NCBI RefSeq assembly: GCF_001310635.1
Contig: NZ_BAXR01000006.1
Coordinates: 62,001 to 126,000 of the forward strand
DNA length: 64,000 bases
Origin: Bacillus sp. JCM 19034
GTDB taxonomy: Bacteria > Bacillota > Bacilli > Bacillales > Bacillaceae_D
Direction of reading: 5' to 3'
The position numbers were made by a program, and so were the translations under genes. The notes beneath the pieces are model-generated. The model searched no databases, was not told the origin of the DNA, and saw only the letters and a program-made list of their open reading frames with translations. Below are positions 37,835-48,198 of the stretch, piece after piece. Every line of letters starts with the position of its first letter. The stretch's first letter is position 1.

Positions 37835-38780
37835 ATGGAGCCAGTAACAGTCCCTAAAGATTCAACAAAAAAGCATATCAAAGAGAAGAGAAAATGGACG
37901 TTGAGTGTGCAAACAAAAGAGACATTGGCTGGATATTTATTTATTGGTCCGATGGTGATTGGAACAACAGTTTTAGTTGTACTACCAATATTCGCCGCTC
38001 TTTTCGTTAGTTTTACCGATTGGGTTTTTATTAGAGGGATAGATGATATGTCTTTTGTTGGTATTGACAATTATACTCGCCTCCTCAACGATGATTTATT
38101 TATACAGTCGGTTAAAAATAATATGTGGCTTATCTTCGCTGTTCCGCTAACAATGCTTTTATCACTTATTTTAGCGATCATTATTAACAAGTATGTTTAT
38201 ATGAAAGCTTTTTTCAAAATTACCTTCTTTATGCCGTATATTTCAAGTATCGTGGCAATTGCGATTGTGTTTCAGTTATTGTTTCACCCTTCTTATGGAC
38301 CTATAAATGAGTTTCTTATGTCAGTTGGGGTTGAAAATCCACCTCGTTGGTTAGCTGATTCAAAGTGGGCGTTAGTATCGGTCATGATGATTAGTATCTG
38401 GTTTCAATTGGCTTTAATTTAATTATATATTTAGCAGCTTTGCAAAACATCCCTCTTGAGCTTTATGAAGCTGCAGATATCGACGGAGCTGGCATGTTGA
38501 AAAAATTTTGGCACATTATGCTACCGATGCTGTCGCCAACAACTTTTTTTCTGTTAATTACTGGTATTATTTATAGTTTTAAATCGTTTGAGTTAATTGT
38601 TGTATTAACGAGTGGGGGCCCGGATATTCTACTTCGGTTATCGTCTACTATTTATACGAGCAAGCATTTGAAAATTTACGTTCAGGTTATTCTTCAGCGA
38701 TATCCATGGTTCTACTGTTGATATTATTAGTGATTACAGCCGTGCAATGGTTGGGTCAAAAAAAATGGGTCAACTATTAA
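37835..38780 (+). CDS. Carbohydrate ABC transporter permease, second system (two frameshifts)
   Basis: About 315 residues after repair. Six membrane segments; EAA loop 'LYEAADIDGAGMLKKFWHIM'. Frames break near 38411 (G of GGG lost, restoring 'WFQLGFNLIIYLAALQN') and 38628 (T lost, restoring 'SGGPDYSTSVIVYYLYEQAF'), giving the stop at 38780. Lysine-rich cytoplasmic N-terminus. GGAGTGAAAG ribosome binding site. Confidence 0.88.
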
Positions 38781-38796
38781 GGGGAGGTGAGATGAT

Positions 38797-39630
38797 ATGA
38801 AACGTAATGACTTAAGGGAAAAGACGGTGAAACTGATGCTGACCATCTTTATGTTTCTGTTAGGGATCATCTTTCTCCTGCCATTTATATGGATGATTTC
38901 AGCATCATTAAAGCAGGAGCTTGAAGTATTCACGTATCCGATACAATGGATTCCAAGTGAATGGCGTTGGGATAATTATGCTGTTGTATGGGGTGGGGAC
39001 TTCCCGCTTTATTATTGGAACTCGATTAAAGTAACGGTGTTGACGACATTAATCTCTACGATTGTATCGACGATGGCTGCGTATGGCTTTTCAAAAATAA
39101 AGTTTAAAGGTAGACACTTCATTTTTATTCTAGTCCTTGCGACATTTATGATTCCTGCTCAAGCCATTTTAGTACCACAATTTATGCTATTTATGTATTT
39201 AGATTTATTTGATACGCATTTAGGATTAATTCTATTAAATAGCTTTAGCGTTCTTGGGACGTTTATGTTAAGGCAGTTTTTTATGGGAATTCATGATGAT
39301 TATATTGCTTCTGCCAAAATCGATGGTGCAGGTCATTGGACGATCTTTCGTAAGGTGGCTGTCCCGTTAGTATTGCCAGCAATTTCAACATATGCGATAT
39401 TGCGTTTTATTTGGACGTGGAATGATTACCAAGGCCCACTTATCTTCTTACGTTCAGATCATTTATCAACTGTCCAGCTCGGAATATCGCGATTTACTTC
39501 GATGAGTGGTGAATTTTATAGCTTAATTATGGCCGGTACTGTTTCTGCTATCCTTCCACTATTAATCATTTTCTTCTTTGGTCAAAAGTATGTTATTGAG
39601 GGAATTGCGATTGGTGGAGTAAAAGGATAA
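38797..39630 (+). CDS. Carbohydrate ABC transporter permease, second system (MalG type)
   Basis: 277 residues, six membrane segments, EAA motif 'IASAKIDGAGHWTIFRKVAV'. GGGGAGGTGA ribosome binding site, 16 bp after the previous stop. Pairs with the upstream permease. Confidence 0.92.
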   Translation: MKRNDLREKTVKLMLTIFMFLLGIIFLLPFIWMISASLKQELEVFTYPIQWIPSEWRWDNYAVVWGGDFPLYYWNSIKVTVLTTLISTIVSTMAAYGFSKIKFKGRHFIFILVLATFMIPAQAILVPQFMLFMYLDLFDTHLGLILLNSFSVLGTFMLRQFFMGIHDDYIASAKIDGAGHWTIFRKVAVPLVLPAISTYAILRFIWTWNDYQGPLIFLRSDHLSTVQLGISRFTSMSGEFYSLIMAGTVSAILPLLIIFFFGQKYVIEGIAIGGVKG

Positions 39631-39660
39631 ATATATTTCATTAAAAAGGGGAGGTTTTCA

Positions 39661-41044
39661 TGTTGGGGAAAGGAAAATGGATGCACTTATTATTTGCGGT
39701 TATGCTTCTATGGGGTTGATGGCTTGTTCAAGTGATGAAGGATCTTCAACTGATGACGGTGTCACGCAGTCAGATGAGGATGCACCTTCAGTAGAGGAAA
39801 ATAGAGAGGACAATGATACTGTAACGATTAGGCTTCATCATTGGTACAATGAGGAACAAGATCGCTGGCATGAAGTCGTTGAGGCATTTGAAACAGAATA
39901 TCCACATATAAAAGTAGAAACGGTCAGTCCTGAGAATAATGATGCGAATGAAACGATGCAGCAAATTGATTTAGCAGCTGCTTCAGGTGATCAGCTTGAT
40001 GTGATCATTGTCAACGATGCAGCGAATTATTCTCAACGTGTAGCACAAGGAATGTTTGAACCTCTTGATGACTATCTTGATGCAGCAGGGATTGATTATG
40101 CAAATGAATACCGTGTTAATACAAATGTTGATGGCCATTATTATGCATTACCAGGGAAATATAATATGTTTTTTGTGATGCTGAATCAGGATGCATTGGA
40201 TGAAGCGGGGTTAGACGTACCAACAGATTGGACGTGGGATGAATATATGGATTATGCAGCTGCATTAACAGAAGGGGAAGGTCCGAGTAAACGCCATGGA
40301 ACATTTTTCCATACGTGGATGGACTATGTTAAGTTGGCGGCTTTTAACCAGCCTGAAAATAGTAACCTTATTAAGGATGATGGAATAACATCGAATGTTG
40401 ATAGTGATTTAATTAGACAATCATTAGAAATTCGTCAAAGAGGACATGAGGAAGGTTCTGCTACTCCTTACGCTGATACGATTTCACTTGATTTAAATTA
40501 TCGCCCACAATTTTTTGGTGAAAGTGCAGCAATGATTATGACTGGAAGTTGGATGATTAACGAACGAGGAGGTATTGACGGTGCTCCTGAATTCACGATC
40601 GCATATGCTCCATATCCAAAAGCAAATGCCGATGATCCGATTACTACACCCGCCGGAGCAGACTTCTTAACGATGTATTCAGGTTCGGAGCATAAGGAGG
40701 AAGCCTTCGAATTTATTCGTTGGTACACAACTAAAGGGATTGTATTACAAGGAAAATATTTACCAGACTACTTAGGGGCTGATCTTGAAGAGGTGATTGT
40801 GCACTTACATGAAAGAAGTCCTGAAGTCGATATTGATTTAGTTAATATGGAATCTCTTATTCATACATTGGAAATATCCGAGGCAGCACCTGTGTTTATT
40901 CCACCCGCGTTTATTGGCGAAGTGGAAACGGCTTACCGCAACGAGGTAGAAAGGTTTTTATTAGAAGAGCAAGATATTGATACGACGATTGAACAGGCAC
41001 ATGAAGCTGTTCAAAGTGTTATTGACGCTAATGTAACTGAATAA
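39661..41044 (+). CDS. ABC transporter substrate-binding lipoprotein, second system (frameshifted in signal peptide)
   Basis: About 461 residues after repair. ATG 39661 follows GGGGAGGT. The signal peptide 'MLGKGKWMHLLFAVMLL' is joined to the lipobox 'GLMACSSDE' by one lost base near 39711. Family 1 solute-binding features: 'TIRLHHWYNEEQDRWHEVVE', 'LPGKYNMFFVMLNQDALDEA', 'VPTDWTWDEYMDYAAALTEG', 'ESAAMIMTGSWMI'. Binds an oligosaccharide-type ligand outside the cell for the two permeases. Confidence 0.9.
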
Positions 41045-41050
41045 GCTAAA

Positions 41051-41087
41051 TGATGTCCAAAAAGATTGACAGTCTTTTTGGACATCA
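41051..41087 (+). terminator. 15-bp perfect stem-loop between ABC operon and sensor kinase
   Basis: Arms 41051-41065 and 41073-41087 are perfectly complementary around a 7-nt loop. There is no T-tract after it, so it may be an mRNA-stabilising element or weak attenuator rather than a full terminator. Confidence 0.65.
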
Positions 41088-41158
41088 GATCATTAAGCAT
41101 TTGTTATAATAAATGAGCTAGTAACAATAATGTAGCTTATTCGTATAAGGGTGTGACG

Positions 41159-42986
41159 ATGATGAAAATGGATAAAATCAAGTCTATTAAGCAACGAATC
41201 TCCTTTCGTCAAAAGTTACTGCTCATTATATTTGTCTTTATGGCCGTTCCAATCCTCTTGAGTATGGGAAACATTATTATAACAAGTTTAAATGTCGTGA
41301 AAGAACAGACTATTAAGAGTGAGCAATACAATCTGGAGCTCGCAAATGTATATTTTTCAAAGTTAGTTGATGATATAATTCAATCAATGAATTACGTTCA
41401 TTTTGATGCGGAAATCAGAGGTACGTTAACACAAAGCTTGCATGAACCAATTCCGCCCCGTGCTTTTATAGATATTAACGCTAAATTAGATCATATTACG
41501 CGAAATAGCTATATTAAAATGGCTATTTTGCCCGTTGAGGGTGAATATTACTTCTCAAATACAGCGTTTCAAGGATCTATTGAAGTAGGACAATTAAATG
41601 AATGGTTTAATAAAATTGAGAAAACGTCTACTTACCAGGTGTTTAACTTTGACTCGCTAGACATAGTCGAGGCTCGTGCTCCTGGCAACTTACTTTATCA
41701 GAACGACCAAATTATTCTTCTTGGGAGAAAACTGACGAACTATAGAAGTCAAACAATTGCGTATATGTTTGCTGGAGTTGATAAAATTGCTTTTGATCGT
41801 CTAACGGCAAACCTTGCTGAAGACCGTACTTTCTTTTTGCTTGATCAAAATGGAAGCGTTTTATATGATGATTCAGGGACACTCATTGGCCATTCCTTTC
41901 CATACTATTACCATATGGACCAAGAGAAATCGTATTTTTATTTGGAATCAGGCCATGAAGAATTTCTCTATGTGTATCAGCTTTTCCTTTGGGGATTGGA
42001 CAATTGTTAGTACGATGCCGTATCATGCAGCTATTGATGAATTGGGGAATGCATTTACAGTTAATATCTATATAGTCACAATTGCACTTATTTTATTAAT
42101 ATTTATCCTGCTCTTTGTAGTAAATCGTTATTTACAACCAATCCAGAACCTAGCTAATGTTGCAGAGGAAATTGATACAGGAAATTTAGATGTACGCTCG
42201 AAAATAAGGCGTAACGATGAAATAGGCAGATTAAGTGTTGCCTTTGACTCGATGCTCGATCGAATTCAAGATATGATTCAACAAGTTAAACTAGAGCAAC
42301 GTATGAAACGGAAAGCCGATATGGCTGTTCTACAAGCGAAAATTAAGCCTCATTTCATCTTTAATGTATTGAATACGTTACGTATACAAGTGTTGAAAAG
42401 AAAAGATGAACAATCAGCAGCGTTAATCCTTTCGTTCGGAAAATTTTTGCGAAGTGTTTATAAAGGAGAAGAAACGATTACGCTTGAACAGGAGCTTAAT
42501 CATATAATTGATTATATTCATGTTATCAATGCTATGCGAAAGAACCCAATTGAGTCATATATCGAACTAAGTGATGATACAAAGCATGTGAAAGTACCTC
42601 GATTTTTTATTCAACCAATTGTTGAAAATGCTTGCAAGCATGGCATTCAGCATTATACCGGATGTATTACGGTTTACTCTTATGTTGAGGGAGAGAACAT
42701 TATCGTTGAAGTTTGTGATGACGGAATCGGAATGCAAAAAGAAGAGCTAGATAAATTACGAGCGAGTTTGTTATCTGACAAACAGCAAATCTTACAATCA
42801 TATTTAAACGCACCTGAGCGAGAGTTTGGGATTGGTTTGAAAAATGTCTTTGAACGAATGACTTTAATTTATGGAGAGGCATTTTTGATGAAAATTGAAT
42901 CGCAGTACAAGAGTGGATTTAAGGTTCGATTTCAATTTCCGTCTATCGACAGTACGGAGGTGGATGATGAAGGTTCTTCTCGTTGA
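41159..42986 (+). CDS. yesM: Sensor histidine kinase, YesM type (frameshifted)
   Basis: About 609 residues after repair. TM1 (about 15-40), extracellular dCache-like region, TM2 (about 290-315), HAMP ('QPIQNLANVAEEIDTGNL'), the His_kinase motif 'QAKIKPHFIFNVLNTLRIQ' and HATPase with 'ENACKHGIQHY' and 'EVCDDGIGMQKEEL'. The frame breaks near 41982, where one extra T appears (restoring 'QLSFGDWTIVSTMPYHAA'). YesM kinases sense carbohydrates via the transporter context, so the adjacent binding protein is the probable cue. Confidence 0.88.
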
Positions 42987-44566
42987 TGACAATTTTCAAA
43001 TGCTTGAATTTATGGATGAAATGATTTCATGGGAAGAGTTAGGTCTGGAAGTGATTGGTAAGTGTGAAACCGGAATGGATGCACTAGAAATTGCCCGTAA
43101 GAATACACCTGATATTCTCATAACAGATATTGATATGCCGAAAATGAACGGGTTAGAGCTAATCCAACAAATGAAGTCTCTTAACGAACATGTCCAATCA
43201 CTCATTATTTCATGTCATGATGATTTTCAATATGCACAAAAGGCTGTTCAGCTTTTAGTAAGTGATTATATTTTAAAAGAAACCCTCGTACCGGAAACAT
43301 TTAGAGCTGCAATTGTAAAGCTCGTTGATGGAGTTAAGAAGAAAAAACAAGAAAAAGAGCAGGTTCAATCTTTGCAAACGATATTTGACCGAAATCGTGA
43401 AAGTATGAAAAAGCAATGGCTTAAAGATTTTCTAGACTGTGAAGATTTGAATGAACGTGATTGGAAAGAACTAAGCCGACTTTTCCATTTGGATTTTGAA
43501 AATTTCAACTATATCCAATTATATGTAGAATGAATCATGTTGAAAAGGATTAAGAAAATTCAGGTCTTCTGAGCTATTAACTATTTTTATTCAACTAATC
43601 GCTCAGGAATTGATAAGTCCTTCTAGAATATTAGAAGGTTTTCATTATGATTTTGATCAGATGGTATGGCTTGTTCAATATGAGTCAGAGAATTATTATA
43701 AGGCGTATGATGCCATTCATACACAATTAATTCAGTTTCAGCGTACAGTACAAACATACAGTAATGTAAAGCTAAGCTTCACTTATCAAGAGTTGGTGGG
43801 CACATTGGTTGAATTACAGCTTTCATTAAAAGAACTACTATTGCATCAACAAAAATGGTTCTATATTGAAGAAGATATCATAATACCATTTAAAGTAAGA
43901 AAGATTGAATTTTCAAAAGAAAACATCTTTCACCATTATACAAACGCATTGGATGAATGGAAAAAGGTGATTATCGAAGGTGATCTCCATAATGCACAAG
44001 AGCTTGTAAATCGTTGGGTAGACTTATTAAAGGAAAAGCATTATCATCCTGAGTCTGTCAAAAGCTGGCTGCATAACTTAATAGTGTCGGTTGAACTCCA
44101 TTTTAATTATATTTTCCACAATGATAAACAGCATACAGATAACCTTCATAGTGAAATCCACTCTTTGATAAATGTATATCAATTAAAGCGGTATACGCTT
44201 GACTTTTTTCAACGTCTGATTGAGTTTGTACAATCATCTAGCAAGATGGAAAGGTTAGAGGTATGGGAAGCGAAGAGGTATGTTGAACAGCGTTTGAATG
44301 AGCGAATTTCGATGGAAGCTGTAGCGAAGCATCTTTATATGAATCCTAGTCATTTTAGTCGCATATTTAAAAAAGAGACAGGGGAAACATTTATTGAGTA
44401 TGTTATACGTAAGAAAATGGAGAAAGCAGCTTCATATTTACGTGAAACAGATGAAACCATTGAAGAAATTGCTTATCAGCTCGGATACGAAAATACGAGT
44501 TATTTTATTAAGCTGTTTAAAAAGTTAAACCAAATCTCACCATTAGAGTATCGGAAGGCAAATTAA
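42967..44566 (+). CDS. yesN: AraC-type response regulator, YesN family (two frameshifts)
   Basis: About 534 residues after repair. ATG 42967 is 6 nt after GGAGG and overlaps the kinase stop by 20 bp. Receiver: 'MKVLLVDDN', 'DILITDIDMPKMNG' (phospho-Asp), 'DYILKETL'. The middle region is helical and variable. The C-terminal AraC domain has 'AKHLYMNPSHFSRIFKKETG' and 'IAYQLGYENTSYFIKLFKK'. Frames break near 43532 and 43552 (single bases lost, restoring 'VRMNHVEKD' and then 'FRSSELLTIFIQL'). Likely activates the neighbouring ABC operon. Confidence 0.88.
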
Positions 44567-44604
44567 GGAGGGTTTTAGTCTTGTTTACAACCCTCCTTGT
44601 TTTA
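44565..44604 (+). terminator. Rho-independent terminator after yesN
   Basis: AAGGAGGGTT (44565-44574) pairs with AACCCTCCTT (44589-44598), followed by GTTTTA. Confidence 0.8.
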
Positions 44605-44642
44605 TCATTGATAGCAAATAATTGTAACGATATACAACGATA

Positions 44643-44933
44643 TTACTCCGTCACACTTACGCCACCATCTTCACTGATTTCAACTGTTGAATAGCTTCTA
44701 AAAGGCTTATCTGATAAAATGTCATACTCTATTGAATCTAAGCTTTGCATATAATCCTCGTAAGCTTCTCGATCCTTAATGATGTGATAGTAGTACACTT
44801 TTGTTCCATTAATTGTATCCATTTCTTTAAATTGAACATGATTAGGAAATTGCTTATGAAACCATAAGCTTGCTTCATGGTGATTATCAAAATCAGGCAT
44901 TTCTTTGTATAACTCAACAAGGTTTATCTCCAT
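44643..44933 (-). CDS. Hypothetical cytosolic protein (96 aa)
   Basis: 96 residues, no signal or membrane span, acidic. Contains aromatic-rich strands ('VQFKEMDTINGTKVYYYHII') and ends 'VEISEDGGVSVTE'. A ribosome binding site (AAAGGAGTGGAGGC) precedes the start. Family not recognised. Convergent with the yesN gene. Confidence 0.65.
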   Translation of the reverse strand: MEINLVELYKEMPDFDNHHEASLWFHKQFPNHVQFKEMDTINGTKVYYYHIIKDREAYEDYMQSLDSIEYDILSDKPFRSYSTVEISEDGGVSVTE

Positions 44934-45118
44934 TATGCCTCCACTCCTTTTAGTATTATTTTATGCATGGAAAACGGACAATGATGCATGTGAAAATTTT
45001 CTATATTATTCCTTTATTTTTACAATTAGCATTTATTAGTTTTCTATTCTATCGGTATAAATTCTAATTGCTTTCACAAGCTAAAAGAAATCGTTAATGC
45101 TAAAGTTGTGGTGATAAA

Positions 45119-46537
45119 ATGGATTCAAACTGGCTGTCAATCGTACCATTTTTGTTTGTTATACCAATTGCAATTTATACGAAACAAGTATTGCCGGGTC
45201 TGTTTATCGGTTTATTAGTAGGTGCTTATTTAATTGACCCAACACCACTCGGGGGCATCCAGTCGATGTTTGTCTATATAGTACAAGCATTAATTGATGA
45301 GAATAATATTAAAATTGTTGTGTTTCTTTATGCTTTCTCAGGTTTAGTAGAGATGATTAAAGTGACGGGTGGGATACGAGGATTTGTTGAGAAGGCAGCG
45401 GAAAAGATTCAAACAAGGAAACAAGCACTTCTATTGACGTATGTCTCAACGATTGGGACGTTCAGTGCTCCAACGTTTCGCTTTGTTACAATAGCTCCAA
45501 TTATGCGTGCATTATTAAAAAAGGTGAAAATGACAACAGCGGAATTAGGCTTTATTATCGAAACGACCGCTACACCAGTCATAGTTCTAATCCCAGTAGC
45601 TACAGCTTTTGTCGGTTATATGGTATCTATTATTCAAATTGCTACTGAAAATGAAGGGATTGAAGTTGAGCCATATTCACTATTTATCCAAAGTATTCCC
45701 TTTAATTTCTTTTCGATTGTTATGATTGCTTTAGGGGTTTATTTAAGTTTTTTTCATCATTCAAAGAAGCAATCATCGACACCGATGGCGATCAATGAAA
45801 ATGAGGAAGAGGATGATTGGCATGAATGTCATCCTGTTGTTGCGAAGGAATTGCCGATTAAACCGTGGAATTTGTTGCTGCCGCTCGTTTTAGTGATTGG
45901 ATTAACTTTATTTCTAACGTGGTGGGATGGATATGAACGTGGTGTCGGTTTGCTTCAAGCTTTTATTCGTGCAAATGTATTGGATGCAATGGTTGTAGCT
46001 TTACTCATTACGTTACTTATTTCTATTGTTTTTTATGTTATTCAGAAATTTAAGCTTGCGGATTTGATTGAAAGCTTTATATATGGCGGAAATGAATTGA
46101 TGAGTGTCATTATTCTTCTTTCAGTTGTTTGGGGACTGTCTTCTGTAACAGATGATTTAGGTTTTTCGAGTTTTGTGACCACACATACTGGATGGATACC
46201 GCCAATGTTTATTGCACCGCTTATTTTTGTATTTGGGGCAGCTGTTTCATATTTTATTGGTTCTGCCTGGGGAACTTGGGGTATTCTTATGCCGCTTGGT
46301 ATTGCACTTGCCGTTGCTGGAGATGTTTCGTTTCCACTCGTCGTTGGAGCCGTTTTCGCTAGTGGAGCGTTTGGAGCATTTGCCTCACCTTTAAGTGATG
46401 ATACGAACACCATTGCGAAAATTCTAGGCTTAACGGTCATAGACTACGCAAAATATAAGCTTAAACCAGCTCTAATAGCTGCAGCGATCACAGCAATGCT
46501 ATATACAGTTGTCACGTTTTTCGTTCAAATTGTTTGA
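45119..46537 (+). CDS. Na+/H+ antiporter NhaC family protein
   Basis: 472 residues with about 11-12 membrane segments. 'PTFRFVTIAPIMRALL', 'ETTATPVIVLIPVATAFVGYM', 'FIGSAWGTWGILMPLGIALA' and 'GAFASPLSDDTNTIAKILG' are the conserved NhaC patterns, the last with the DDT motif. Exchanges Na+ (or an amino-acid-type solute) for protons; in alkaliphilic bacilli such paralogues are frequent. Single gene with a strong terminator. Confidence 0.88.
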   Translation: MDSNWLSIVPFLFVIPIAIYTKQVLPGLFIGLLVGAYLIDPTPLGGIQSMFVYIVQALIDENNIKIVVFLYAFSGLVEMIKVTGGIRGFVEKAAEKIQTRKQALLLTYVSTIGTFSAPTFRFVTIAPIMRALLKKVKMTTAELGFIIETTATPVIVLIPVATAFVGYMVSIIQIATENEGIEVEPYSLFIQSIPFNFFSIVMIALGVYLSFFHHSKKQSSTPMAINENEEEDDWHECHPVVAKELPIKPWNLLLPLVLVIGLTLFLTWWDGYERGVGLLQAFIRANVLDAMVVALLITLLISIVFYVIQKFKLADLIESFIYGGNELMSVIILLSVVWGLSSVTDDLGFSSFVTTHTGWIPPMFIAPLIFVFGAAVSYFIGSAWGTWGILMPLGIALAVAGDVSFPLVVGAVFASGAFGAFASPLSDDTNTIAKILGLTVIDYAKYKLKPALIAAAITAMLYTVVTFFVQIV

Positions 46538-46551
46538 TGTTGTATGTGGAT

Positions 46552-46588
46552 AAGCACTGCTACGCACTTAAGGCGTACAGTGCTTTTT
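46552..46588 (+). terminator. Rho-independent terminator of the NhaC-family gene
   Basis: AAGCACTG pairs with CAGTGCTT, plus an inner CGC/GCG stem, followed by TTTTTT. The 215 bp from here to 46803 hold only an ATTGACA/TGTCAAT pair and the ribosome binding site of the next gene. Confidence 0.8.
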
Positions 46589-46803
46589 TGCGGAATGAAA
46601 AGATACAGAAATCGTGTTTACTGACACATTAATGGGATTATATGCTAAGATTGGAATTATGTTAGGAGCGATTAAAAAACGTTATGATTTGTGGTGAGCT
46701 CTCGTTATTGATTGACATTTAAAAGGTGACCATGGTGATTGGTGTCAATTTGGCCATTGCTTTTATTACAGTGTCTAATTATTTTAAGAGAGAGGTTTGT
46801 GAA

Positions 46804-47872
46804 ATGAAAAAGGTACTAGTTATAGGAGCAGCAGGTGTACTAGGTAGAATGGTCTGTCAGGAATTAATAAGAATTTGGCAGGATGATATTCATTTAACCG
46901 TTTCAGATTACCGGACTGAACGAGGAAGGCACTTGGCAGAAACGTTGAATGCCAATTATTGTAATGTAGATATGGAAAATAGAAGGAGTATCCAAAAGGC
47001 TGTTCAACGCGTTGACTGTGTGGTTGTCGTTTTAAACAACAAGAGGCAATAATCCAGGAGATCTGTATAGAATATGGAGTAGACTGTATTGATGTAACCC
47101 CTTTTTCGGGTTTATCAGTCGAGTTGAGGCATTACATGAATTAGCACGTGAAAAAGGAGTTTGCTCGATTGTGATGTCTGGTTTTTTCCCTGGATTATCA
47201 GGGTTAATGATCAAAAATGCAGTCAAGGATTTTGATGAAATTTCACAAGTGAATGTTGGTTTGTTACAAAATACAAATGCACAAGCAGGAACAACAGGTA
47301 TTGTTGACATGTTACAGATTATTTCACAACGTGTATCAGGAAACGAACAAGGCTCATATCCGGGTTTTAGTAAAAAACGTAAACTGCATTTTGGCCGTTC
47401 CTTTATGAAAAGATCAGTGAGAGCTATTCATCATGACGAGAAAGGATACATCATAAGTCGATTAGGTATTCGAAATGTAAATTATTGGACCGCATGGAAT
47501 CAGGCTATTTTTAATATCTTTGTTTCATTTACGATAAGAGTTGGGCTGATAAAACATATAATTAATATGAAAAAACCACATGTGTTATCTAAGTTCGTCA
47601 AGCACAACCGAATGAAAGAGGAAGTGGCGTATTTAAGTATTGAAGTAACCGGAGAATCGGAAGGAGAGACAAGAAAAAAAGTCTATACATTAACTACACC
47701 ATCTGATTATCAAGTAACGGCAATGGTTACGGCGTCTCTTATTGCTGTCATAGATAGTGGCAATTCAGGGGTTGTTTTCCCATTTGAATTAACAGACGTT
47801 GATACAATACTAAAACTCATGCAGTCAGACAAGTTAACATTAAAAATACATACAAATGAAAAGATTCTGTAA
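46804..47872 (+). CDS. Saccharopine dehydrogenase-like NAD(P)-binding oxidoreductase (two frameshifts)
   Basis: About 357 residues after repair. ATG 46804 follows GAGAGAGGT. The N-terminal Rossmann motif 'MKKVLVIGAAGVLGRMVC' leads to 'LTVSDYRTERGRHLAETLN' and a 'VDCVVVVLKQQEAIIQEI' segment restored at the first break (one A lost near 47035). A second break (G lost near 47113) restores 'VTPFSGFISRVEALHELARE'. 'VMSGFFPGLSGLMIKNAV' also matches the family. Substrate unknown. Confidence 0.75.
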
Positions 47873-47940
47873 ACCCCCTTGACAGATAAAACGATTAAGA
47901 GATAAAATGAGTAAAATTCAAAATTTCAAAAAGTTCAAAA

Positions 47941-48175
47941 AACGCGAGGATTGGGAGTACTAAGGAATCACTGTTGTATAGAGAGCTGTCGGGAGGTGGA
48001 AGACAGTCAACAGAATCCCCAACTTACCCATGAGCGGTAAGGCTGATAAGGCCTTAACGGGTGACGTCCGTAATCAGTCAGCGAGTGGATTTGCAGTTGC
48101 AAATCAAGAAGAGTGGTACCACGTAGGTTCAGCCTGTCGTCTCTTAAGAGATGATGGGCTTTTTGTATTGGCTTA
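47941..48175 (+). promoter_or_regulatory. T-box leader (leucine)
   Basis: Stem I features (GGGAGTACTAAGG at about 47953-47965, GAGAGCTG at 47981-47988) lead to a specifier loop with CTT (48023-48025, Leu) followed by A. The conserved T-box GAGTGGTACCACG spans 48111-48123, with TGGT (48114-48117) complementary to tRNA 3'-ACCA, fitting discriminator A73 of tRNA-Leu. The competing terminator is at 48132-48164. Uncharged tRNA-Leu should stabilise the antiterminator and switch on leuA. Confidence 0.9.
48132..48164 (+). terminator. Terminator of the T-box leader
   Basis: CCTGTCGTCTCTT pairs with AAGAGATGATGGG (two G-U/mismatch positions), followed by CTTTTTG. Confidence 0.85.
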
Positions 48176-48198
48176 AATAGAAGGAGAGGATGTTTGAA

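Noticed and set aside
46711..46750. ATTGACA...TGTCAAT pair upstream of the saccharopine-dehydrogenase-like gene as an operator
   Set aside because: Only 7-bp arms with a spacer of about 25 bp and no associated regulator; could be chance in AT-rich DNA.
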